In this document: positions 26,316-34,281 of the stretch, piece after piece
Layout of the letters: each line of letters begins with the position of its first letter
Numbering within the stretch: the stretch's first letter is position 1
Source: JBAVVD01 sp049697115
GTDB lineage: Bacteria; Acidobacteriota; Aminicenantia; Aminicenantales; UBA4085
Direction of reading: 5' to 3'
Assembly (NCBI GenBank): GCA_049697115.1
Contig: JBAVVD010000060.1
Coordinates: forward strand, 51,714-115,713
DNA length: 64,000 nt
The notes under the pieces: generated by a model
Databases searched by the model: none
Told to the model about the DNA's origin: nothing
Seen by the model: only the letters and a program-made list of their open reading frames with translations
Position numbers and translations under genes: made by a program

Positions 26316-27533
26316 ATGGCTCAGAACAATTCGAGCAAACTGAAATTTCATCTCGTCGAAGAAACTCCGGCCGCCAGAATTAAAGTCATCGGAATCGGAG
26401 GCGGAGGAGGAAATGCCGTCAACCGGATGATCGAAACCGAAATTGAAGGCGTCGATTTTATCTCCGTAAATACGGACCTTCAGGCTTTAAACAGCAATAA
26501 GGCTCCGACAAAAATTCAGATCGGCTGCCAGCTGACAAAAGGACTCGGGTCAGGGGGAAAGCCGGAAGTCGGCCGACAGGCCGCTCTGGAAGATACGGAA
26601 AAGCTGTGCAGTATCCTGGAAGGCTCGGATATGGTTTTCCTGACCGCCGGCCTGGGCGGCGGGACAGGAACAGGATCCACACCGGTTATTGCCAACCTGG
26701 CCGCAGAAATGGAGATCCTCGTCCTGGCCATTATCACACTGCCGTTTGAATTCGAAGGAAGGGTCCGTACCAAACAGGCCGATGACGGCCTGAATGAACT
26801 CAAATCCACTGTGGACACGGTCATCGCTATCCCCAACCAAAGGCTTCTGGAGACAGTCAGCCTGGATACCTCGATTCAGGATTCCTTCAAAATGGCAGAT
26901 GACATCCTCCGCCAGGGAGTCCAGGGAGTCTCTGATTTAATCACCAAGCCCGGTCTCATCAACCTCGACTTTGCCGACGTGAAATCCATCATGAAAGGGA
27001 TGGGAATGGCCTATATGGGAATGGGGACCGCTTCCGGGGAAAACAGGGCTGTGGAAGCGACCAATAAAGCCATCTGCAGTCCTCTGTTGGTGGACACCTC
27101 TATTGAAGGCGCCATGGGAGTGTTGATCAACATCACGGGCGGAAAAGACCTCACTCTCCACGAAGTCTCCAAGGCCTCCCAGCTGATCCATAAACTGTCT
27201 CATTCGGAATCCAACATCATTCTGGGCACGGTCATCGACCAGAATTTGAAAGAGATGGTCAAAGTGACGGTCATTGCGACCGGTTTCAACCGCACGCAGC
27301 AGAAAGAAGTCTCTCTGAAGGACGAATTTCCTCATCTCTATGACAACTACAGAAAAACACCGCCGCCTTTCCCTGTCCATACAGAAACCCCTCCGATTGA
27401 ATTCGAGCCAAGAGGAAATTCTTTCCGTTCCAATCAGCCCGAGTGGGAAAAGCAGTGGGCCTATTACGAAATCTCTCCCATCATCCGGAAAAGACATTCT
27501 CAGTTCCGTAAAAATCCTCATGGCGTCAGCTGA
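26316..27533 (+). CDS. ftsZ: cell division tubulin-like GTPase FtsZ
   Basis: Forms the Z ring. The N-terminal nucleotide-binding motifs are KVIGIGGGGGNAVNRMI, SVNTDLQAL, and the tubulin signature LGGGTGTGSTPVIA. The T7 loop region reads NLDFADVKSIMKGMG. A Pro-rich linker follows residue ~340. The C-terminal peptide reads YYEISPIIRKR, a divergent version of the usual DIPAFLRR FtsA-binding peptide, and is unusually followed by 12 further residues. The ribosome-binding site is AGGAGGGAAAG. The end overlaps hutI by 14 nt. Confidence 0.97.
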   Translation: MAQNNSSKLKFHLVEETPAARIKVIGIGGGGGNAVNRMIETEIEGVDFISVNTDLQALNSNKAPTKIQIGCQLTKGLGSGGKPEVGRQAALEDTEKLCSILEGSDMVFLTAGLGGGTGTGSTPVIANLAAEMEILVLAIITLPFEFEGRVRTKQADDGLNELKSTVDTVIAIPNQRLLETVSLDTSIQDSFKMADDILRQGVQGVSDLITKPGLINLDFADVKSIMKGMGMAYMGMGTASGENRAVEATNKAICSPLLVDTSIEGAMGVLINITGGKDLTLHEVSKASQLIHKLSHSESNIILGTVIDQNLKEMVKVTVIATGFNRTQQKEVSLKDEFPHLYDNYRKTPPPFPVHTETPPIEFEPRGNSFRSNQPEWEKQWAYYEISPIIRKRHSQFRKNPHGVS

Positions 27534-28806
27534 CCTTGCGGTCGTCAACTGCCGGCAGCTCCTCACCTGCAGAGGTGGAATTCCGAAAAGAAAGGAGGCC
27601 CTCCAAAATCTCGGCATCATCGAGAAGGCCTGGATTGCGTCCCACCGGGGAAAGATCGTCTTTATCGGCACGGAAAAAAATTTCCGGAAGGAGGTCTCTC
27701 TTGAGAAAAACGGCATCCGGCTGGATGGTGAAGGCTTTGTCGGTCTGCCCGGTTTTGTCGATTCCCATACGCACCTCCCCTTCGCCGGAAGCCGTGAAGA
27801 GGAATTTTCACTTCGCCTGAAAGGCCACACCTATGCGGAGCTCGCCGAGCGCGGCCTGGGCATCCGAACAACGGTCAGGGCCACCCGTCAGATCTTAAAA
27901 AAGGAACTGATCGCGCTCTGCCGGAAGCGCCTCGACCAGATGCTCCTTCTGGGCACGACTACGGCGGAAGCCAAAAGCGGCTACGGCCTGAATCTCGAAG
28001 ACGAAATCAAGCAGCTGGAGGTTGTCCGGGTGATGGATCAGACCCATCCGATTGACCTCGTTCCGACCTTTATGGGCGCTCACGAAATCCCCGAAGAGTA
28101 CCGTGACCGGAAGGAGGCGTATATCGAGTTTCTCATCCGGAAAGTCATGCCCGAAGTCAAAAAAAGGAAACTGGCCCAGTTCTTCGACGTGTTTTGCGAG
28201 AAAGGCGTTTTCTCAGTGGAAGAAACACGCCGTCTGGCCGAGGCGGCAAAAACGGCCGGATTCAAGGTCAAAATTCATGCCGATGAGTTTTTCCCTCTTG
28301 GAGGAGCCGAGCTGGCGGCGGAAATAGGCGCTGTCTCCGCTGACCACCTGATTGCCGTCACCGAAGAAGGCATCCAAAGGCTGGCGCGGAGCGCGACCGC
28401 GGCCGTCCTTCTTCCGGGAGTGTCTTTTTTTCTCATGCAGGAGAAGCGGGCGCCCGCCCGGAGGCTCATTGATGAAGGAGCAGTGGTCGCCCTGGCTTCG
28501 GACTTCAATCCCGGAAGCTCGATGACCGAGTCCATGCTGTTCATCCTCCAGCTCGGCGTTTTTACACTGAAGATGGGTATCGAGGAAGCCATCCAGTCAG
28601 CAACGGCCAATGCGGCCTATGCTCTGGGAATGCCGGATGAAGTCGGAAGTCTAGAACTCGGCAAAAAAATGGACCTCATCCTCTGCGACATTCCTGACTA
28701 TTCCCACCTGGTCTACCATTTGGGCGTAAATCCCATCCGGCACGTCATCAAAAACGGCCGGATTGTGGTTCGGGAGCGGCAGATCTGTACATCCTCGGAT
28801 GAGTGA
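27520..28806 (+). CDS. hutI: imidazolonepropionase
   Basis: Cytoplasmic amidohydrolase that opens 4-imidazolone-5-propanoate to N-formimino-L-glutamate in histidine degradation. Diagnostic motifs are GFVDSHTHLPFAGSREEEF (metal HxH), GIRTTVRATR, TTTAEAKSGYGL, FMGAHEIPEEY, DVFCEKGVFS, KIHADEFFPLGG, SADHL, and VALASDFNPGSS (metal Asp and substrate loop). There is no signal peptide, unlike the three amidohydrolase-like proteins at 2890-7176. The start is placed at the ATG inside the end of ftsZ, where HutI homology begins. No other hut genes are in the window. Confidence 0.94.
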   Translation: MASADLAVVNCRQLLTCRGGIPKRKEALQNLGIIEKAWIASHRGKIVFIGTEKNFRKEVSLEKNGIRLDGEGFVGLPGFVDSHTHLPFAGSREEEFSLRLKGHTYAELAERGLGIRTTVRATRQILKKELIALCRKRLDQMLLLGTTTAEAKSGYGLNLEDEIKQLEVVRVMDQTHPIDLVPTFMGAHEIPEEYRDRKEAYIEFLIRKVMPEVKKRKLAQFFDVFCEKGVFSVEETRRLAEAAKTAGFKVKIHADEFFPLGGAELAAEIGAVSADHLIAVTEEGIQRLARSATAAVLLPGVSFFLMQEKRAPARRLIDEGAVVALASDFNPGSSMTESMLFILQLGVFTLKMGIEEAIQSATANAAYALGMPDEVGSLELGKKMDLILCDIPDYSHLVYHLGVNPIRHVIKNGRIVVRERQICTSSDE

Positions 28807-28823
28807 ATTGTAACGGCCAGATA

Positions 28824-29273
28824 TTATTCGATAGGAGAGTTGGCCTCTGTTTCCGTAAGGACAAAATCATATTCGGCCAGGCATTTCTGTTTTAAAACAA
28901 GCCCGGACCATGGATATCTTAAGGGATATCCAATTCCAATACATAGGCGATATTTTTTATTGAACTCGAATTTTTTCCCCTCGATGGGTTCCAACTTTAT
29001 CCTGTACCAGGATGATCGGCCGTGCCAAATTATCCTTTCGGCAATAATGTCATTCCCATCCAGGATCAAGTGTTGACCGGGGATAAATCCATGTCGATCA
29101 CACCGAATCTCGAACCAAATCATTTCAGGCGAAAAATAGAGAATTTTCATAAACGACTTTGGCATGTTCAGCCCATGATAATATTGTATCGTTGATTTGC
29201 TCTCCTGCTCCGCATAGGCCATAAGCCCGATGCCAATCAGGACAAAAAACACCCCAAATGCATATTTTTTCAT
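28824..29273 (-). CDS. secreted protein of unknown function
   Basis: 149 residues with a clear signal peptide (KKYAFGVFFVLIGIGLMAYA, cleavage near AYAEQ). The mature part is rich in aromatic residues and beta-type segments (ILYFSPEMIWFEIRCDRHG, RSSWYRIKLEPIEGKKF, YRLCIGIGYPLRYPW). Three Cys are present in the mature part. No family is recognised. AAGGAAAG precedes the ATG and a good promoter lies upstream. It converges with hutI, leaving only 17 nt between stops. Confidence 0.65.
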   Translation of the reverse strand: MKKYAFGVFFVLIGIGLMAYAEQESKSTIQYYHGLNMPKSFMKILYFSPEMIWFEIRCDRHGFIPGQHLILDGNDIIAERIIWHGRSSWYRIKLEPIEGKKFEFNKKYRLCIGIGYPLRYPWSGLVLKQKCLAEYDFVLTETEANSPIE

Positions 29274-29294
29274 TTGACTTTCCTTCTATAAAAA

Positions 29295-29324
29295 ATTTTA
29301 TTGTCATTTCTTCTCCTGTGTCAA
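29295..29324 (-). promoter_or_regulatory. sigma70-type promoter of the secreted-protein gene
   Basis: On the minus strand a perfect TTGACA (29319-29324) is followed after 18 nt by TAAAAT (29295-29300). Both boxes are close to consensus and the ATG lies about 20-25 nt beyond the -10 box. Confidence 0.6.
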
Positions 29325-29482
29325 CTACTATTTTCCTGCTATTTTCCTTCTCCGTCTACTCCACTGTTTATCATAGAACCTTATTTATATATCTGAACGA
29401 GTTCACATTCTCCATTACTTGTGAAGCTCTCAGATGATGTACCCCTCAATGTATAAATCGTGCTGCCGGTTCACATACAGAA

Positions 29483-30958
29483 TCAAGACTCAGAATTGCC
29501 GATCGAACGCTGAAATCCCCCGGACTTGGACTTCTTCATCCTCTCAATGATCGTCCGGAATTCGGGGGTCTCGCGGAGAGGGGCCAGGTCCTCGGCGTCC
29601 TCTATGGCCTGGACATTCGAATATCCCTTGTCCACAGCCTCCTCCAGATAATTCAAGGCCTTCTTCCTGTCGCCGAGACGCGCTGAAACACAGGCGAGAT
29701 TGATCAGGAGGTAACTTTCGCGCGGATTTCCTTCTGCGCACGCTTCGAGGGCCAGTTCGAGGAAGATTTGGGCGCGGGCCATGTCATTTTTCTCATAATA
29801 CTCAATAGCCCTGGAATCCGATTGGAAGCTCAGATCGAAAAGAAGGCGGGAAGCAAGACTGCGGTCCTCGACCGTCTGCCCTTTCTTTAGATCGTCCTTG
29901 AGAAAGGCAATCTTCAATTCCCTCATAAGACCGGGGAATTCGCTTCTCCACGCTCCATCTTTTTCAAACGCCGAAACAGCGCGGGCGAATCTCTGCCGCG
30001 TCTCCGTTTCCCGCTTGTCCCTTTTCCGCTCGTCCTTGAGGAACCGGACGTATTCTGTGCTCTTCTTGAGCCTCTCGATTTTCTCATCGATCCCCCGGAT
30101 CTCCTGAAGACCTTTTGCCAAGTTGCGGGCCGCTTCATAGCGGCTGACCGCCCAATATATCCTTCCCGTTTTTTCCAGGGCCTCCCCCTCCTTGATCTCT
30201 ATGTTCAGCACCTCTTCAATCAGGGCGGCGCTCTTCTCCCTCAAATCCCGTTGCACAGAGACAAGCTCCATCCATCCGACCGCCCGTGCGCACCACTCTG
30301 TTGCGGGCCAGGCGTGTCCGCCTTCGAAGACGAGAAGGCGGTTGAAAATCCCGGCCTGATCCAACGCGGCCATAAGGCCTTTCATCTCACTATAATTGAA
30401 ATCAGAGAGACCGACAATTCCGAAGTACGCGGAGGGGCGGATGTCCTCCGGCTTGAGGGCCGCATTCAACCCCGCCCCGCAGCCGATGATGCCGGCGAGA
30501 TTCCGGCTGATGATCCGCCCAAACAATGATGCGACGCGCGCGCCTCCGGAAAATCCGCCCGCATAAATCCGCCGCTCATCGAAGGGAATTCTGTTCCGTG
30601 CGTCATTCCACATCGCCCAGGCGGCGCGGGCAATGGGCTCCCAGGGGCCGTTGCGGGAGTTGTTGGAGCCGGTGAGGATCCAGCCGAATTTCTCCGCGGC
30701 TTCGCGGAACCGACCGACGGCGACGGCTCCACGGGCTCCTGGATCGAAGAGAAAGAGGACGGGCCAGGCCTGAGCGGCGGTGAAATACGAGGGGAGGTAA
30801 AGCGCGTAGCTTTGGCCGAGATCATTCCGGCAGACGACTTTTTCGTGGACTTTCCCCGGCTCAAGAGCCTGGGCTTCGGCGAAATGCGAGGACAGGAGCA
30901 GGCCCAGTCCGGTTGCCGCAAGGATGAACGCAGGGAACTTATGGAGTCGCATAACCAT
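29483..30958 (-). CDS. exported alpha/beta-hydrolase (esterase) fused to TPR repeats
   Basis: Signal peptide (FPAFILAATGLGLLLSSHFA EA) then an alpha/beta-hydrolase of the polyhydroxybutyrate-depolymerase/feruloyl-esterase type. YALYLPSYFTA and WPVLFLFDPGA form early strands; the nucleophile elbow is GGFSGGAR (Ser near residue 153), and the catalytic His is likely in FEGGHAWPA. From about residue 250 the protein is helical and charged, and residues 395-470 contain TPR-like pairs (DMARAQIFLELALEACAEG, RESYLLINLACVSARLGDRK, KALNYLEEAVDKGY). The substrate is unknown. The ATG follows GAAAGG at good spacing. Confidence 0.75.
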   Translation of the reverse strand: MVMRLHKFPAFILAATGLGLLLSSHFAEAQALEPGKVHEKVVCRNDLGQSYALYLPSYFTAAQAWPVLFLFDPGARGAVAVGRFREAAEKFGWILTGSNNSRNGPWEPIARAAWAMWNDARNRIPFDERRIYAGGFSGGARVASLFGRIISRNLAGIIGCGAGLNAALKPEDIRPSAYFGIVGLSDFNYSEMKGLMAALDQAGIFNRLLVFEGGHAWPATEWCARAVGWMELVSVQRDLREKSAALIEEVLNIEIKEGEALEKTGRIYWAVSRYEAARNLAKGLQEIRGIDEKIERLKKSTEYVRFLKDERKRDKRETETRQRFARAVSAFEKDGAWRSEFPGLMRELKIAFLKDDLKKGQTVEDRSLASRLLFDLSFQSDSRAIEYYEKNDMARAQIFLELALEACAEGNPRESYLLINLACVSARLGDRKKALNYLEEAVDKGYSNVQAIEDAEDLAPLRETPEFRTIIERMKKSKSGGFQRSIGNSES

Positions 30959-31036
30959 ACCCAGCCTTTCAATTCTAATTTATTCGCTGGGCCGGGTCAA
31001 AAATGAACGGCTTCTACCCGATGTCCTCCCTACCGT

Positions 31037-31993
31037 TCAGTCTCGAAAATTGGCGTTCAGGATGGGAAGGATTTTCATGTATTTCGGGTTGTCGCGGACG
31101 ATGTTGATCAGGCCGATCTGGACGCCTTTCAGCCGACGAGCATAGTTCACCAGGCCGATGGTCAGGCCGGTTTGTGTCCCCCTGATATGATTGAACGCGC
31201 TTGCCGAAAAGCCGATCATATGGCCGTCGTTTTCCACTCGCACGGTTCCCAGAGCGAGTTGGACGCCCTTCAGGATATTGCCTCCCACGCCGAGGCCTCC
31301 GACAGTTACGCCCTGAACTTCTGGGGCACCGGCGCCCAATCCGCAGATAGTCAGTCCGATTAATTTTTCACCCGCCCCGGCACCGAGACCTCCAATGTTG
31401 ATCCCGGCCAGGTTACGGCCCGCACCGATTCCCAGACCTCCGATGTTGATCCCCGCGACATCCCGGCCGGCTCCTGCGCCCAAGAGCCCAATGTTTATTC
31501 CCCTTAAATCCTGGCCAGCGCCGACACCCAGGCCTCCGATATTCAGACCGATGAGATTTTGACCGCATCCGGCACCGATGCCTCCGATATTCACGCCGAC
31601 CATGTCTCCCCCGCTTCCGATACCCAGGAGGCCAAGAGACAATCCGGCCATCTTTTTCTCGGCTGCGACCCCAAGTAGGCCGAGCTGTATTCCATTCAGG
31701 CGGCCCGCTCCAGCAATCAGTCCCAACGATAATCCGTTGACAGAGGCTTCCCCATTGTCTTTTCTGGCCTGCCAGAGTGTCACGTTGATTCCGTTTACGC
31801 ATTTCACCTGGCTGTCGCGGAAATTAAACCTGAGCCCTGTGAACTCTTTCGAATTTCCGAAACTGATTCCCCACTTTTTTGAGGGGAAATCAAGACTCTC
31901 CCCCCGGATGAACGCGCTTCCGGAGAGGCAGATGAATATCCCAAGAATTGAAAATGCCGCTTTCCGATGAAGTCTTCCTTTTTTTTGAATCAT
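31037..31993 (-). CDS. secreted beta-solenoid surface-repeat protein
   Basis: Signal peptide-like N-terminus (KAAFSILGIFICLSGSAFIRG) followed by about a dozen degenerate repeats of 14-18 residues. Examples are GLNIGGLGVGAGQDLR, GINIGLLGAGAGRDVA, GINIGGLGIGAGRNLA and, further on, GVQIGLINIVRD. This pattern matches the bacterial surface-repeat family typified by Leptospira LA_2272, predicted to build a parallel beta-solenoid. Repeats are most regular at residues 120-230 and looser at both ends. GGAGG precedes the ATG. The function is unknown; cell-surface or outer-membrane location is inferred. Confidence 0.75.
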   Translation of the reverse strand: MIQKKGRLHRKAAFSILGIFICLSGSAFIRGESLDFPSKKWGISFGNSKEFTGLRFNFRDSQVKCVNGINVTLWQARKDNGEASVNGLSLGLIAGAGRLNGIQLGLLGVAAEKKMAGLSLGLLGIGSGGDMVGVNIGGIGAGCGQNLIGLNIGGLGVGAGQDLRGINIGLLGAGAGRDVAGINIGGLGIGAGRNLAGINIGGLGAGAGEKLIGLTICGLGAGAPEVQGVTVGGLGVGGNILKGVQLALGTVRVENDGHMIGFSASAFNHIRGTQTGLTIGLVNYARRLKGVQIGLINIVRDNPKYMKILPILNANFRD

Positions 31994-32026
31994 GCTTGAC
32001 CTCCATTCCGGAAATGTATTCTATTC

Positions 32027-32041
32027 GAACTCAAATAGTTC
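32027..32041. promoter_or_regulatory. 15-bp palindrome upstream of the surface-repeat gene
   Basis: GAACT-N5-AGTTC is a perfect inverted repeat about 40 nt upstream of the ATG at 31993, in the place expected for an operator. The binding factor is unknown. Confidence 0.3.
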
Positions 32042-32157
32042 TCTTTGTTTTTTCTTTAAAGTATTTTTTCCATGTATGATCTTCGATAGACGGATCTTCC
32101 GTTGGGCTCTCCAGAAGCACATTTCTGTATACGAAAGATGAACCGGAAAAGTTCCTC

Positions 32158-32748
32158 TTATATTTTCCGGCAGACCAACTCCCCTCTCTCAATCGGCACA
32201 ACCAGAGCGTCCACGCGCTCGTCGGTCAATGCTCTTTCAATCATTGGCTCTAAGATTTCTTTATGACTGAGGACATTATCCGCAGACAATATCCCTCCAC
32301 TGACCATATTGGGCACTAATTTCTCATAACAATCCAAATAATCCCTTTTTTCCGCATCCAGAAAACAAAAAGCGATATCTTTGTAATTCTGCAAGAATTC
32401 TCTGGCATCCCCTTTGATCAGGTCGACCACATTCTCCAGCCCTGTTAACTGAAAAGTCTCCCGTGCCAACTTCGTCTTTTCCTCAAGCACCTCAAAGGTG
32501 ACAAGCTTCCTGTTCCGCTCTTGACATGCCAAAGCCAGCCAGAGAGCAGAATAACCGGCGCTTGTGCCGATTTCCAGACAGGTCCCTTTCGGAGCGGTGG
32601 CAGCAAGTAAAGCAATGAATTTTCCGGTCTCCGGCGTTATCTGCCTGAGCCTTTCCATAGGAGATTTATCAGAAAGTCGATCCATTTTATCCATAGATTC
32701 TAAATATTCCATTCTTTCTTTAATGGCTGTTGTAATATTGTGAAACAT
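32158..32748 (-). CDS. class I SAM-dependent O-methyltransferase
   Basis: Matches the small-molecule O-methyltransferase family 3 (caffeoyl-CoA/catechol type), about 200 residues. The SAM-binding motif I is CLEIGTSAGYSALWLALA, followed by VTFEVLEEKTKLARETF (acidic end of strand 2), IKGDAREFL, and AFCFLDAEKRDYLDCYEKLV, where the usual D(A)xK metal/catalytic pattern is visible. SGGILSADNVL corresponds to the G-G-x-L-x-x-D-N-V signature. It is cytosolic; the substrate is unknown. Confidence 0.85.
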   Translation of the reverse strand: MFHNITTAIKERMEYLESMDKMDRLSDKSPMERLRQITPETGKFIALLAATAPKGTCLEIGTSAGYSALWLALACQERNRKLVTFEVLEEKTKLARETFQLTGLENVVDLIKGDAREFLQNYKDIAFCFLDAEKRDYLDCYEKLVPNMVSGGILSADNVLSHKEILEPMIERALTDERVDALVVPIERGELVCRKI

Positions 32749-32835
32749 CAGGTTTTCTTCCTCTCATTGGATTATTAAGTCTATCACCTATCAATCGAGT
32801 AAAAGGTTTATTATTTTTTATGGAAAACGGCCCGG

Positions 32836-33801
32836 TCATTTTTTTATTGTATGGAGGATGTTTTTGACAATGGCTGACTTTTCGGAATCCGGCTCCAGTT
32901 TTAAGAATTTCTCGAAATTTTCGATCGCTTTGGCATGATCCGCTTTATTCAAATACGCATAGCCCAATTGGAGATAGGGCTCACTCCACTTGCGCTTGAT
33001 TTGGGCCGCCTGCTCAAAATAGTGAATGGCCTCGTCCATTTTCTGGTAGGAAAAATAAATCTCTCCGACATTGAAAGCCAGAATTTCATTGCCCGGGGAC
33101 ATCTCGACTGATTGTTTAAATAGATTCTGAGCCGCTTCATAATCCCCTTTTTTCAAATAACAATCGCCGATACCGGCTGTGGCTTTGGCTGTCATTTCCT
33201 TCCCCAGACGATCATCTTTTTTGGCGGACTCCAAGACTTTATTGAAGTTCTCCACTGTTTTCTCAATATCTCCTTTTTCTCGATAACATTTGCCGATGCT
33301 CAGGTACGTCTGGTAGGAATCGGGATTGATCTCAAGAAATTTCTCGAAGTACGTGATGGCTTCATCGTATTTTTGCTCGGAAAAAAGCTGATTGCCTTTT
33401 TCCATAAATTCCAGGGGAACCTCATTTTGAGTGGACGATGGCTCCACATCCGCCACTTTTTTAAGCATCAGGGTGACCTTTGGATTCCTTTCTATCTCCT
33501 TGACATAAACGCGTTTTACATCCGGCAGGTAACCCACTGCCGAGGCCGTTATGGCCCAATCTCCTGTCCCAATTCCTATAAAAGCCCATTCTCCTCTTTT
33601 ATTGGTTTTGGCTTCTCGCGTAATCTGCTCGTTTTCCCCGAAGGCAATGACCACCTTAATGGATGGAAGAGGATTCCCGTTGTCGTCAATGACGACTCCA
33701 GAGAGACTGGCTGTTCCTCGACCCGCTTGGGCCCAGGCGTTGCTCAGAGAGAGCAAAGAAAAGAGAACGATCGATAAAATTTCAATTTTTTGGACTTTCA
33801 T
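32836..33801 (-). CDS. secreted carboxypeptidase-regulatory-like domain plus TPR protein
   Basis: Signal peptide (IEILSIVLFSLLSLSNAWAQ) followed by a carboxypeptidase-regulatory/Ig-like fold (ASLSGVVIDDNGNPLPSIKV, AFIGIGTGDWAITASAVGY). From about residue 130 come at least four TPRs (EKGNQLFSEQKYDEAITYFE, YLSIGKCYREKGDIEKTVEN, GDCYLKKGDYEAAQNLFKQ, FNVGEIYFSYQKMDEAIHYF). Proteins of this layout scaffold periplasmic assemblies. AAGGAG lies 6 nt before the ATG but directly abuts the U-tract of a terminator-like hairpin, so expression may depend on read-through. Confidence 0.85.
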   Translation of the reverse strand: MKVQKIEILSIVLFSLLSLSNAWAQAGRGTASLSGVVIDDNGNPLPSIKVVIAFGENEQITREAKTNKRGEWAFIGIGTGDWAITASAVGYLPDVKRVYVKEIERNPKVTLMLKKVADVEPSSTQNEVPLEFMEKGNQLFSEQKYDEAITYFEKFLEINPDSYQTYLSIGKCYREKGDIEKTVENFNKVLESAKKDDRLGKEMTAKATAGIGDCYLKKGDYEAAQNLFKQSVEMSPGNEILAFNVGEIYFSYQKMDEAIHYFEQAAQIKRKWSEPYLQLGYAYLNKADHAKAIENFEKFLKLEPDSEKSAIVKNILHTIKK

Positions 33802-33813
33802 TCCAATCTCCTT

Positions 33814-33848
33814 AAAAAAATCAGGCCTTATCGTTTTTTTTCGGCCTG
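33814..33848 (-). terminator. terminator-like hairpin in the leader of the TPR gene
   Basis: On the minus strand CAGGCC and GGCCTG (33843-33848 and 33822-33827) form a perfect 6-bp stem with a 15-nt loop, followed by seven U. The next six bases are the AAGGAG of the downstream gene. It could be an attenuator, or a terminator of a preceding transcript. Confidence 0.5.
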
Positions 33849-33926
33849 GTAATAGATAGAAATCTGCTTTTTGCGTGAAGCGGCAATAACGCCCATCACG
33901 GTCGTAATTTTCTGTTTCCCCATCAT
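33828..33926 (-). CDS. 32-residue basic leader ORF (hypothetical)
   Basis: A short open frame starting with two ATGs and ending in TAA inside the loop of the terminator-like hairpin. The product reads MMGKQKITTVMGVIAASRKK then QISIYYQAEKKR, strongly basic. There is no clear Shine-Dalgarno sequence. Its stop sits immediately before the 3' arm of the hairpin, so a terminating ribosome would prevent hairpin formation. This suggests a leader peptide, but chance is possible at this length. Confidence 0.35.
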   Translation of the reverse strand: MMGKQKITTVMGVIAASRKKQISIYYQAEKKR

Positions 33927-34222
33927 GAGAGATGGTAAATCACGCCGAGGAAAGAAGTCAAGGCGCTGTGAAAGGCACGGGGATGCCAGCCTGGCATTCC
34001 TTCTTCGAATTGACCGCCCATTTATTCAAATCTCTTTTCTTTTTGAATGCTGTAAATAAAATTTAAGAGGCTGAAAAAAAATTACGCTTGCAGCCAATCT
34101 ATTGCAGAGATCTCTAGAGTCTATTGGATGATTCCCTTTGGCACAAAGGATGCATGAGAGTTTTTTAAATCAACGGCTCAGAAAATAATCGATCATACGG
34201 CAATCTAGGCCTGTCATTCTAT
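33927..34222. other. intergenic region without recognisable gene
   Basis: Between the leader of the minus-strand TPR gene and the tldD promoter. A weak minus-strand TTGACT near 33959 lacks a good -10 box. No conserved reading frame, tRNA or repeat was found. Confidence 0.4.
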
Positions 34223-34251
34223 TTGACAGCCCGGCAAATAAGGATTATAAA
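34223..34251 (+). promoter_or_regulatory. near-consensus sigma70 promoter of tldD
   Basis: A perfect TTGACA (34223-34228), a 17-nt spacer and TATAAA (34246-34251), about 30 nt ahead of the tldD start. This likely drives tldD and tldE. Confidence 0.75.
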
Positions 34252-34281
34252 AAATCTTTATTCCAAACAACAGGAGGATGA

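Noticed and set aside
28807..28860. Terminator between hutI and the convergent secreted-protein gene
   Set aside because: A 5-bp GGCCA/TGGCC pairing exists but the stem is short and there is no U-run on either strand.
31330..31640. Regular DNA repeats resembling a CRISPR array
   Set aside because: They are in-frame, degenerate and encode the GxNIGGLG protein repeats; spacers are absent.
33850..33930. Possible c-di-GMP-I riboswitch upstream of the TPR gene (CACGCAAAAAGC)
   Set aside because: The conserved GEMM core and the second stem are missing and the leader is too short.
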